This document shows positions 41,087 to 48,386 of a stretch of 64,000 nt of DNA, one piece after another. The position numbers and the translations under genes are program-made. The notes under the pieces were generated by a model. The model was not told the DNA's origin. It made no database searches and saw only the letters and a program-made list of their open reading frames with translations. The first letter of the stretch is position 1; every line of letters starts with the position of its first letter. The stretch spans positions 496,001-560,000 of the forward strand of contig NZ_OESS01000001.1 in assembly GCF_900240285.1 (NCBI RefSeq). Reading direction: 5' to 3'. This DNA comes from Halobacillus sp. Marseille-P3879 (GTDB taxonomy: Bacteria; Bacillota; Bacilli; Bacillales; Halobacillaceae).

Positions 41087-42187
41087 GTGAAAGAATATAT
41101 AAAAAACTATTGGGAGGTCATTAACATTTTAAACAAAAAGAAAATGTTAGGTTTAGTCGCAGCAACAGCACTTAGTTTAACCTTGGCTGCCTGTGGTCAG
41201 CAGGAAGGCAGCGGTGACGACGGCGGGGAAGAAAGCTATAACTGGAAATTCGTAACAGAAGAAGTTGAAGGTCAGGTTCAATACGAGTATGCTCAGGAAT
41301 TCGCAGATCGTATGGACGAAAAATCAGATGGCCAGGTCAACATTGAAGTTTATGAGTTTGGCGGTCTAGGAAGTGAGACGGACCAGGTTGAACAATTAGA
41401 AAGCGGAACAGTTGAAATGGCTGTTATGTCTCCTGGCTTTACGGGGAATATGGTAAATGAAGGACAAATCTTTGCCCTGCACTTCCTTTTCCCTGACAGT
41501 GTAGAAGCCACTCAAAATATTTTAAATGAAAGTGAAGCGCTAAACACAGACTTGGTGGAAAAATATGAAGAACACAGCATTACGCCACTGTCCTATTGGA
41601 CGGAGGGGGCAATGCAGTGGACAAGCAGCAGTGAAATCTCAGAACCAGCGGATTTCGAAGGATTTAAAATGCGTACGCAGGATTCACCACTTATTCTGGA
41701 ATCCTATGAAGCTTACGGTGCCGATCCTACACCAATGAGCTGGTCTGAACTTTATACGTCACTTGACCGTGGGACAGTGGATGGCCAGGAGAACCCGATC
41801 TTCTTTATTGGTGACGCTTCCTTCCACGAAGTACAGGATTACATGACCATTTCTAATCACAATAACTACGTAGCTATGACCACTGTAAACACAGACTGGT
41901 ATAATGAACTTCCTGAAGATATGCAGGAAATGCTGGACGAAACGACTCAGGAAATGCAGGAGTGGGCATTTGACGAACAGGAAGCTCAAAACGAGGAATG
42001 GCTGGAAACCATTGAAAATGATAATGAAAATGAAACAACAATTATTGAACTTGATGAAGAGCAGCGCGATGCATTCCGTGAAAAAGCCGAACCTGTCCGT
42101 GATTTTTACAGAGAAGAAGTTTCAACTGTAGACGGGGAGATTCTGGACAAACTAGAGCAGGAAATTGAAGAATTGGGTGGAGAATAG
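41087..42187 (+). CDS. dctP: TRAP transporter solute-binding lipoprotein (DctP)
   Basis: A lipid-anchored extracellular binding protein of ~350 residues. A lysine-rich start and hydrophobic stretch end in the lipobox LTLAAC, so the mature protein begins at the Cys. The rest is the DctP fold, with EFADRMDEKSDG, EVYEFGGLGSE and the conserved Arg/Asn region GFKMRTQDSPL..DGQENP. The mature domain is extremely acidic, typical of secreted proteins in salt-loving bacteria. The start is uncertain: GTG 41087 gives an unusually long n-region; ATT at 41126 lies 8 bp after GGGAGG and gives a classic lipoprotein start; ATG 41144 is too far from that site. Coordinates use the GTG. It is 9 bp after dctM. 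Confidence 0.88.
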   Translation: MKEYIKNYWEVINILNKKKMLGLVAATALSLTLAACGQQEGSGDDGGEESYNWKFVTEEVEGQVQYEYAQEFADRMDEKSDGQVNIEVYEFGGLGSETDQVEQLESGTVEMAVMSPGFTGNMVNEGQIFALHFLFPDSVEATQNILNESEALNTDLVEKYEEHSITPLSYWTEGAMQWTSSSEISEPADFEGFKMRTQDSPLILESYEAYGADPTPMSWSELYTSLDRGTVDGQENPIFFIGDASFHEVQDYMTISNHNNYVAMTTVNTDWYNELPEDMQEMLDETTQEMQEWAFDEQEAQNEEWLETIENDNENETTIIELDEEQRDAFREKAEPVRDFYREEVSTVDGEILDKLEQEIEELGGE

Positions 42188-42213
42188 ACTAATTTTTAAA
42201 AGAAATACGTACT

Positions 42214-42247
42214 CAGGCTGTCGACTTTCCCGGCAGTCTGTTTTTTG
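42214..42247 (+). terminator. Rho-independent terminator after dctP
   Basis: CAGGCTGTCG and CGGCAGTCTG pair with G-U wobbles and are followed by T6. Confidence 0.8.
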
Positions 42248-42312
42248 TTTTTTGAAGACTTGAAAGCTACTTGCCTGCACGAATTAGAGTGGGGAACCCG
42301 CCTTCCTTAACG

Positions 42313-42360
42313 ATAGAACGGAGACAGCCCTGCATCACTGGAGGACTGTCTCCGTTCTAT
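42313..42360. terminator. Long hairpin between dctP and the MFS gene
   Basis: A perfect 15-bp inverted repeat (ATAGAACGGAGACAG / CTGTCTCCGTTCTAT) with an 18-base loop lies just before the reverse-strand MFS stop. There is no T-run on either side, so it may be a terminator or an mRNA-stabilising hairpin. Confidence 0.5.
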
Positions 42361-42366
42361 GGTTTC

Positions 42367-43554
42367 TTATGTTCCCTGCCAAGGTTCTGTCTGTTTTCGA
42401 TAATCAAGCCAGGTCAGCAGAATGACGAGAATGAATAGAAAGCTTGAGATTTTAAACAAATCTGCCGTTTCTACGTAAATGTATATAAATCCGAGGACTA
42501 AGGCGCTTAGTCCGATGCCTAAATCAATCGAGGAATAGAACATACCGTTCGCAATACCACTTCGAGCTACAGTTGTTTTAGAAATAACCCAAGCTTGAAA
42601 CGCGGGCATCATCGAACCGTAACCAGCCCCAAATAGAGCACCAGCTATCATCAGGTCAACATTTGAATCAGCTAAAGCCAATACCCACATAGCTGCAAAA
42701 GAGATCGCTGAACAAATTATAATCAGTTTCCAGGGACCGTTTTTATCAAAATATTTACCTGTAATTGGACGGGAAACCGTGGCGAGTAAAGCGTTAAAGA
42801 AATAAAACAAAAACACGCCATCAAGTCCTTGCTCCACTCCGAAAATCACGATATAGGTTACGATCGATCCATAACCAAACGTTGTTAAAAACGTCACCAG
42901 CGCAGGATAACCGCTTTTCTTTTCTAAAAGGGAACCGAAAAATGAAAAACGGGGCTTTGTTTGTCTATTTTCATAAACACTTGCAGGAGTGATAAAACTC
43001 GTTAAAGCAAATAGACCAATAGCGATGATTCCCAATCCGGCAGAAATCCATATGAGCAGATCGAACGAATAATTTTGGAAAAGGTAAATGCCGAAACTAG
43101 GCGCCATGATCATTCCGATGGTGATGGATAGACCAAAGTAACCCATCCCTTCTCCTACTCGTTTGCGCGGAACGAGATCAACCGCAGCCGTTCCGTTGGC
43201 GGTGGTGGACCATCCCCAGGCAATGCCATGTGCAAATCGAATTACAAGCACGAAGACGACAATTTGAGTAATCGGATAGAGCAGTGTCATAGCCAGCAGG
43301 GAAACGGCTCCTATAAGGACAAGGATTTTTCGCGTCGAAGTCATTAATAAATACCCGATAAACGGCCGGATAAGAATCGCGGCAACTGAGAACATCGTGG
43401 TAACCAGTCCGATTTCGAGCTTACTGCCGCCTATAGACTCAATATAAGGAGGAAGGTTTGGAAGCAGCATTTGAAAGCTCATAAAGGTAAATAAATTAGC
43501 TGCTACTAGAAAAATAAACGGCCATGTCCATAATTGCTTGGAAGAGGAGCTCAT
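42367..43554 (-). CDS. MFS transporter
   Basis: A 395-residue major-facilitator protein with 12 helices. The start region SKQLWTWPFIFLVAANLFTF and the helix-4 stretch RFAHGIAWGWSTTANGTAAV resemble the same exporter subfamily as the YwoG-like protein at 6969, so both probably descend from one bacillar group of drug or metabolite pumps. The ATG at 43554 is chosen for GTGAGGTT upstream; 14 further in-frame codons upstream have no site and run into a palindromic repeat. It has no adjacent regulator. It lies downstream of the AI-2E-type gene but is separated from it by a hairpin element. Confidence 0.82.
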   Translation of the reverse strand: MSSSSKQLWTWPFIFLVAANLFTFMSFQMLLPNLPPYIESIGGSKLEIGLVTTMFSVAAILIRPFIGYLLMTSTRKILVLIGAVSLLAMTLLYPITQIVVFVLVIRFAHGIAWGWSTTANGTAAVDLVPRKRVGEGMGYFGLSITIGMIMAPSFGIYLFQNYSFDLLIWISAGLGIIAIGLFALTSFITPASVYENRQTKPRFSFFGSLLEKKSGYPALVTFLTTFGYGSIVTYIVIFGVEQGLDGVFLFYFFNALLATVSRPITGKYFDKNGPWKLIIICSAISFAAMWVLALADSNVDLMIAGALFGAGYGSMMPAFQAWVISKTTVARSGIANGMFYSSIDLGIGLSALVLGFIYIYVETADLFKISSFLFILVILLTWLDYRKQTEPWQGT

Positions 43555-43574
43555 AAGATGAACCTCACTTTCTG

Positions 43575-43622
43575 AAGCAAAAGGCACCAGGTACATCAGG
43601 TACCTGGCACCGGATTGTTGCT
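43575..43622. repeat. Nested inverted repeat between the AI-2E-type and MFS genes
   Basis: AAGCAA..TTGCTT encloses GGCACCAGGTAC-ATCAG-GTACCTGGCACC (two mismatches within the inner arms). GTACC-containing palindromes recall the array at 13908, but the sequence is not the same. It may act as a terminator for the gene at 43651, or be a dispersed repeat. Confidence 0.5.
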
Positions 43623-43650
43623 TTGGTACCGCAAGATGGATGTGGATTTT

Positions 43651-44721
43651 TTATTCACTTGCAGCTTTATGCTCCAGCCACTCGTGATATAAGTGACTAA
43701 TAATTGTTTTTATAACGGCATAAGCCGGTATGGCAAAAAGTAAACCCAGGAACCCGGCCAGGCTTCCAGCAGCTAAAATAACTGTAATTATAGTAAGGGG
43801 ATGAATGTTTAAAGCTTTTCCCATTACATTTGGAGAAACAAGGTTACCTTCTAATTGCTGGGCAACAATCATGATTATAGCTACGTAGACAGCCATAATC
43901 GGCTCCTGAAATAATGCAACTAAAATAGCTGGCACAACGGCTAGAAACGGTCCGACAAAAGGAATGACGTTCATCAGCATGGCGAACAGGGCCAGCGTTA
44001 AAGAGTAATTTAAGCCGATGATTAAATAACCGACAAGCAGGATGAGCCCGACAAATACACTGACAGTCAGCTGACCGATGATAAAAGAATTTAACGTATG
44101 ATCAAGTGATTTAGTCAGTCTTTTAAAACTTGAGGCTACTTTATTGTTCATAAATTGAGTTAAAAACGGCACAAGCTTATCTCCATCTTTTAACATAAAG
44201 AACAAGAAGAAAGGAATCAGAACTAAAGCAAACACAAAGCCGACAAATTGACTAATGACGTCAATAATAATACCAGGAGCAGCATCTAAAGAGTTTTGCA
44301 ATGTCTCGACTACGCTGTTTAAGGAGTCATTAAATTGATCTGGAATGATATCCTGATTCTGCTGCCAGTACGTAATCGTCTCAGCGATCATATCACTCAT
44401 CCGCGGTATGTTATCAACGAGTCGCGTGAATTGCTGCTGGGCAATCGGAGCAATAAACTGAACGATGATAAATCCTAACAGAATAAATAAGAGAAATACA
44501 ATGATAATCGCCAGTATGCGGGGGATCTTATAATACTCAAGGAAATGCATCACAGGTCGGGAGATATAAAATAAAATTGCTCCTCCGATTAAAGGGAATG
44601 CAATTGCACCGGCGTATGTAAGAAAAGGTTCAAAAAAGAACTGAATTTCATGTAACAGAAATATTAACAAAGATATTAGAATTCCTGAGATTAACACTTG
44701 AAACCAACGTTTATGGAACAT
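43651..44721 (-). CDS. AI-2E family transporter
   Basis: A 356-residue membrane protein of the AI-2 exporter-like (PerM/YtvI) superfamily, with about eight helices and a soluble-looking helical insertion at about residues 85-150. LFAMLMNVIPFVGPFLAVVP and QQLEGNLVSPNVMGKALNIHP are diagnostic. Members include Na+(Li+)/H+ antiporters of halophilic bacilli as well as the E. coli TqsA autoinducer exporter. Given the host, cation transport or another uncharacterised role is as likely as signal export. The ATG follows AAAGGTGTGAT. Confidence 0.87.
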   Translation of the reverse strand: MFHKRWFQVLISGILISLLIFLLHEIQFFFEPFLTYAGAIAFPLIGGAILFYISRPVMHFLEYYKIPRILAIIIVFLLFILLGFIIVQFIAPIAQQQFTRLVDNIPRMSDMIAETITYWQQNQDIIPDQFNDSLNSVVETLQNSLDAAPGIIIDVISQFVGFVFALVLIPFFLFFMLKDGDKLVPFLTQFMNNKVASSFKRLTKSLDHTLNSFIIGQLTVSVFVGLILLVGYLIIGLNYSLTLALFAMLMNVIPFVGPFLAVVPAILVALFQEPIMAVYVAIIMIVAQQLEGNLVSPNVMGKALNIHPLTIITVILAAGSLAGFLGLLFAIPAYAVIKTIISHLYHEWLEHKAASE

Positions 44722-44904
44722 AAGATCACACCTTTATAACAATAGATTGTAAGCAGCTCTTTCCCTATTTTGAACGGTTGTATGCAATGATTGCAAATCG
44801 TAATTTCAGTATACTACAAGTAAACGGTCCGTGGGTCAGAGGAGCAGGATTTGAGTAAAATATTACTAATTCAAGTTATAATGGAAGAAAAGAGGAGGGG
44901 GATT

Positions 44905-46131
44905 ATGGAAAACGATATCCTTAGAAGATTTAAAAGCTATGTCCAGGTAGATACACAATCCAATATGGAAAGCACATCTACACCGTCAACAGAGAACCAA
45001 TGGGATCTGGCACACCAGCTTGTAGAAGAGTTAAAAGAAATAGGGATGAAAGAAGTGACGATCGACGAGCACTGTTACGTGATGGCCACGCTCCCTTCCA
45101 ATACAGAAAAATCGGTTCCAGTGATGGGATTATTAGCTCACATCGATACAGCTACAGATTTCACAGGAAAGGGAGTCACCCCGCTTGTACATAAGAATTA
45201 TGACGGAGGAGATCTTCAGTTAAACGACAATGTTGTGTTATCACCTCAGGATTTTAAAGAGCTTACAGCGTACAAAGGACATACCCTGATCACTACAGAT
45301 GGAACGACTCTTCTTGGGGCAGATAATAAGGCTGGTATCACGGAAATTATCACAGCTATGGAATATCTGATTAATCATCCTGAAATCGAGCACGGAAAAA
45401 TCCGAGTTGCCTTTACTCCAGATGAGGAAATAGGGCGAGGTCCTCATAAGTTCGATGTGCAACGATTTGGTGCCGATTTTGCGTATACTGTCGACGGCGG
45501 CCCTCTGGGGGAACTGCAATATGAGAGCTTTAACGCGGCCGGTGCCAGGGTTATTTTTTACGGAAATAGCGTACATCCAGGCACAGCCAAAGGGAAAATG
45601 ATCCATGCCTCAAAAATGGCAATGGAGTTCATTGACCAGCTTCCCTGTCAAGAAGCTCCTGAATTTACCGAAGGATATGAAGGGTTTTATCACCTCCTCT
45701 CTTTCCAGGGAGATGTAGAGAAAGCAAAACTGCTTTACTTAATTAGAGATCACGATCGTGAAAAATTTGAAGAAAAGAAAGCATTTTTGCGGAAAATTAC
45801 GGAACAGCTGAAAGGTTGCTATGGCGGAGGTCGGATTGAATTAGAAATAGAAGATCAATATTATAATATGCGTGACAAAATTGAACCTGTCAAAGAAATT
45901 GTTGATACCGCCCGTCGAGCAATGGAAAACTTAAACATTCAACCTGTTATTCATCCGATTCGGGGAGGAACAGACGGATCACAGCTTTCTTATATGGGTC
46001 TGCCGACTCCAAATCTATTTACCGGCGGAGAGAACTTTCATGGGAAGTATGAATACATTTCCTTAAATAACATGGTGAAGGCTGTTCAAGTAATCGTGGA
46101 AACCGCCCGGATTCATGCCGAAAATCAATAA
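44905..46131 (+). CDS. pepT: Tripeptide aminopeptidase (peptidase T, M20B)
   Basis: A 408-residue di-zinc cytosolic enzyme that removes the N-terminal residue of tripeptides. Ligand and catalytic motifs are in place: [11 protein letters not shown] (His, catalytic Asp), [10 protein letters not shown] (bridging Asp), DEEIGRGP (catalytic Glu and Zn Glu), [12 protein letters not shown] (Asp), and the C-terminal [13 protein letters not shown] (His). [12 protein letters not shown] is the dimerisation-domain His. The ATG at 44905 follows AGAGGAGGGG; 18 in-frame codons upstream have no site. The length is exactly that of PepT. It is monocistronic. Confidence 0.94.
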   Translation: MENDILRRFKSYVQVDTQSNMESTSTPSTENQWDLAHQLVEELKEIGMKEVTIDEHCYVMATLPSNTEKSVPVMGLLAHIDTATDFTGKGVTPLVHKNYDGGDLQLNDNVVLSPQDFKELTAYKGHTLITTDGTTLLGADNKAGITEIITAMEYLINHPEIEHGKIRVAFTPDEEIGRGPHKFDVQRFGADFAYTVDGGPLGELQYESFNAAGARVIFYGNSVHPGTAKGKMIHASKMAMEFIDQLPCQEAPEFTEGYEGFYHLLSFQGDVEKAKLLYLIRDHDREKFEEKKAFLRKITEQLKGCYGGGRIELEIEDQYYNMRDKIEPVKEIVDTARRAMENLNIQPVIHPIRGGTDGSQLSYMGLPTPNLFTGGENFHGKYEYISLNNMVKAVQVIVETARIHAENQ

Positions 46132-46194
46132 AATGGATGAATAGTTCGAATGGAAAAACCGCATAATGAAGGATGGGAAAGGTTGAAATAATAA

Positions 46195-46222
46195 TTGACA
46201 AATCGCGATCCCATGCTATGAT
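46195..46222 (+). promoter_or_regulatory. SigA-type promoter of the riboswitch-TerC unit
   Basis: TTGACA (46195-46200), a 16-bp spacer and TATGAT (46217-46222) lie just upstream of the riboswitch. Confidence 0.75.
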
Positions 46223-46239
46223 ATAAGTAGAATATAGCA

Positions 46240-46359
46240 ATTCCTAAAGGGGAGTAGCTGGACAATAAAGTCGTCATTACGGGAATTTCCCCGGCTTTAT
46301 TGGCAACGGACGTTGTTAGCGAGACCTTTACCCACCTAGGGTAAAGGTCTGTTTTTTTA
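46240..46359 (+). ncRNA. yybP-ykoY (Mn2+) riboswitch with terminator
   Basis: The conserved opening AAAGGGGAGTAGC (46246-46258) is the hallmark of the yybP-ykoY family, and the second conserved side appears in GTTAGCGAGACC (46315-46326). The aptamer runs directly into a strong hairpin (AGACCTTTACCC / GGGTAAAGGTCT) followed by T8, ending near 46359. In known members Mn2+ binding prevents termination and turns on Mn2+ export. It precedes a TerC-family exporter gene here, as expected. Confidence 0.92.
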
Positions 46360-46415
46360 TGATCTTTGCCTTCAGGGCAGGGATCATTTTTTATGGGAAA
46401 AGGAGAGAAACCTGA

Positions 46416-47192
46416 ATGGATGCTCAATTATTAATCGAGTACGGATGGGTTCTAATCGTACTTGTTGGTTTAGAGGGGATTCTGGCAGCCGATAATGCAC
46501 TAGTGTTAGCCATAATGGTTAAACACCTGCCGGAAGACCAGAGGAAGAAAGCATTATTCTATGGATTATTAGGCGCATTTGTGCTTCGATTTGCTTCACT
46601 TTTTGTCATTTCTTTTCTGGTTGACGTATGGCAGGTGCAAGCTTTGGGTGCGGCATACTTACTCTTTATCTCCGGTAAACATCTATACGATAAGTGGAGG
46701 ACGAAGAATTTAATTGAAGATGAACCTGCGGAACATGTGGAAGAGAAAGGAAAAGGTTCAGGCTTCTGGATGACCGTTTTGAAGGTAGAACTTGCAGACC
46801 TGGCGTTCGCTGTGGATTCGATTCTAGCAGCAGTTGCTCTTGCTGTAGCCCTTCCTGCTACGCCGCTTCCTCCAGTAGGAAGTCTTGATGGGGGACAATT
46901 CGCTGTTATATTAGCAGGGGGAATGATTGGTATTATCATCATGCGTTTCGCAGCCAACGTTTTTGTTAACCTGCTTCATTCACGCCCTGGTTTAGAGATT
47001 GCTGCATTTGTAATTGTTGGATGGGTAGGGGTGAAACTTGTTGTTTCCACATTAGCTCATCCGAATATTCAAGTGCTTGATGAGCATTTTGCTCACTCGA
47101 CGATATGGAAGGTTTCGTTCTATACCATATTAGTCGGTATAGCTGTAGCAGGCTGGTTCTTATCAGGTAAAAAGAAAAAAGAAGAAGCTTAA
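46416..47192 (+). CDS. ykoY: TerC-family manganese exporter (YkoY-like)
   Basis: A 258-residue integral membrane protein with about seven helices. The two acidic TerC motifs are present: GILAADNALVLAIMVKHLP (residues ~21-39) and VELADLAFAVDSILAAVALA (~124-143). B. subtilis YkoY (MeeY) and YceF export Mn2+ and help metallate secreted enzymes. The yybP-ykoY riboswitch directly upstream strongly supports Mn2+ as substrate. The ATG has AAAAGGAGAG upstream. It is monocistronic with its own terminator. Confidence 0.93.
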   Translation: MDAQLLIEYGWVLIVLVGLEGILAADNALVLAIMVKHLPEDQRKKALFYGLLGAFVLRFASLFVISFLVDVWQVQALGAAYLLFISGKHLYDKWRTKNLIEDEPAEHVEEKGKGSGFWMTVLKVELADLAFAVDSILAAVALAVALPATPLPPVGSLDGGQFAVILAGGMIGIIIMRFAANVFVNLLHSRPGLEIAAFVIVGWVGVKLVVSTLAHPNIQVLDEHFAHSTIWKVSFYTILVGIAVAGWFLSGKKKKEEA

Positions 47193-47194
47193 TG

Positions 47195-47225
47195 GACTGC
47201 AGGTGTGAATCCTGCAGTCTTTTTG
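47195..47225 (+). terminator. Rho-independent terminator after the TerC gene
   Basis: A perfect 9-bp stem (GACTGCAGG / CCTGCAGTC) with a 7-base loop, then T6. Confidence 0.88.
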
Positions 47226-47262
47226 TCGAATTTGTTATAGTTATGAGTTAGGAGGGAGCATT

Positions 47263-47463
47263 ATGGGGAAGGCTGCGAATAACCGTAAAGACCAGTTTAC
47301 GTATGTTAAAAACAGAATAAGGATGCTGAACCAGGTAGTCGACTCGATGGACGAACAGGAGATAAGCTTTGAAGATTACCAGCGCGTTCTGGAGATGGTT
47401 GAGCAATTACAGTTAAAGATGAATCGCTTTAAGAAGGATTGGGAGACAGAAAGAGAGCGGTAG
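47263..47463 (+). CDS. Small charged helical protein (66 aa), SE1561-like
   Basis: A 66-residue gene with ATG after TTAGGAGGGAG. The product is highly charged and helical, without Cys, signal or membrane segment; YVKNRIRMLNQVVDSMDEQE is followed by FEDYQRVLEMVEQLQLKM. I recognise it as the SE1561-type small protein conserved in Bacillaceae and staphylococci; its function is unknown. It lies between the TerC terminator and the OsmC gene, 64 bp before the latter's start, without an obvious terminator between, so the two may be co-transcribed. Confidence 0.8.
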   Translation: MGKAANNRKDQFTYVKNRIRMLNQVVDSMDEQEISFEDYQRVLEMVEQLQLKMNRFKKDWETERER

Positions 47464-47527
47464 GCTGCATCGTTTTTACGACTTCTTCCTATCGTTTACA
47501 ATGAGAACAGAAGGAGTGATTACCACA

Positions 47528-47974
47528 ATGGCTTTACACCATTTTCATTTAAAAGCTGACTGGCCCGGCGGCCGGAATGAAGTTGGATATATTGAAGCTG
47601 ACCAGTTAAAAACGAAGATTTCGATCCCAAAAGAAATGGATGGACCTCATATTGGCACCAATCCGGATGAAATGCTGCTGGGAGCCGCTGCTACCTGTTA
47701 CATCATTAGTTTAGCAGCAATGATTGAACGTGCCCGTCTTCCTTTGGCCCATATGGAGATGGATTCTGAAGGGATTGTTGATGTAACGAATGGGATTTTT
47801 ACGTATAAAAAAATAATTCACAAGCCAAAAGTATTCTTGACGAAGGATGCAGAACAAAAACACCTGAAACGTTTGGAACAGCTTGTAGAACAGGCAGAAA
47901 GCAGCTGCATGATTTCTAAAGCAATCGCTGGAAATGTTGAGCTTGAACTGCAGGCAGAGACCGGTATTCAATAA
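47528..47974 (+). CDS. OsmC/Ohr-family protein
   Basis: A 148-residue peroxidase-fold protein. The two redox cysteines expected of OsmC/Ohr are present: AAATCYIISLAAM (about Cys58) and QAESSCMISKAI (about Cys125). The conserved Glu/Arg region is replaced by NPDEMLLG just before the first Cys, as in the SACOL1771-type subgroup. It would reduce organic hydroperoxides with thiols; this subgroup is poorly studied. The ATG at 47528 is chosen for GAAGGAGTGATT upstream; an in-frame ATG at 47501 has none. A terminator-like stem comes ~95 bp after the stop. Confidence 0.85.
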   Translation: MALHHFHLKADWPGGRNEVGYIEADQLKTKISIPKEMDGPHIGTNPDEMLLGAAATCYIISLAAMIERARLPLAHMEMDSEGIVDVTNGIFTYKKIIHKPKVFLTKDAEQKHLKRLEQLVEQAESSCMISKAIAGNVELELQAETGIQ

Positions 47975-48066
47975 AAGGAAGCGGGACAAAACGATAATGG
48001 TCATTTGAAAAGACAAATAGTTAATGCTTATTTAAAAATTAATACTAGACGTTGATTGCTAAATAA

Positions 48067-48110
48067 AGAAAGACCTGATCAAATTCGAATGAATTGTTTG
48101 GGTCTTTTTT
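48067..48110 (+). terminator. Terminator downstream of the OsmC gene
   Basis: AAAGACCTGATCAAATTC and GAATTGTTTGGGTCTTT pair (several G-U or mismatched positions) around GAAT and are followed by more T. Confidence 0.65.
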
Positions 48111-48250
48111 GGATTCCTATCGTTTTCTCCTAAAAACACGTTGGTTGTGACGTCTCTGTCAAATTTCATTCCTGCATTCTACAAGTACGGTGCTCATTAA
48201 TTTAAAGTTTAGATACAATAATCATTCCGTAAAAGGATTTTGGAAACGGT

Positions 48251-48330
48251 GAGACTCCTGTAGGAGATGCGGACAAGTGAGACCCCAGAAGGCGAAGCCT
48301 GAGGAGGCTCAGTGTACGCCCACGGAGCGA
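48251..48330. repeat. Dispersed intergenic element (GAGACTCCTG..GAGGAGGCTCAG.. type)
   Basis: The sequence is rich in small hairpins: CTCC-TGTA-GGAG, AGGC-GAA-GCCT, and a GAGGCTC..CGGAGC region. It reads like the widespread Bacillaceae element that contains GAGACCCC and GAGGAGGCTCAG. Its function is unknown. Copy number in this genome cannot be checked here. Confidence 0.55.
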
Positions 48331-48363
48331 GTTGGAACCCATCTTTTTGAGTTCACAAAGTGA

Positions 48364-48386
48364 AACCCACGCATTAGACGTGGGTT
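48364..48386 (-). terminator. Short hairpin at the end of the alpha-glucosidase gene
   Basis: AACCCACG and CGTGGGTT form a perfect 8-bp stem with a 7-base loop overlapping the stop codon on the reverse strand. The T-run is poor. Confidence 0.5.

Larger units (their letters stand above)
47975..48384. other. 410-bp non-coding stretch
   Basis: No credible gene. It holds a terminator (48067-48110), a Bacillaceae-type dispersed hairpin element (about 48251-48330), and a short hairpin (48364-48386) at the end of the reverse-strand alpha-glucosidase gene. Confidence 0.7.
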
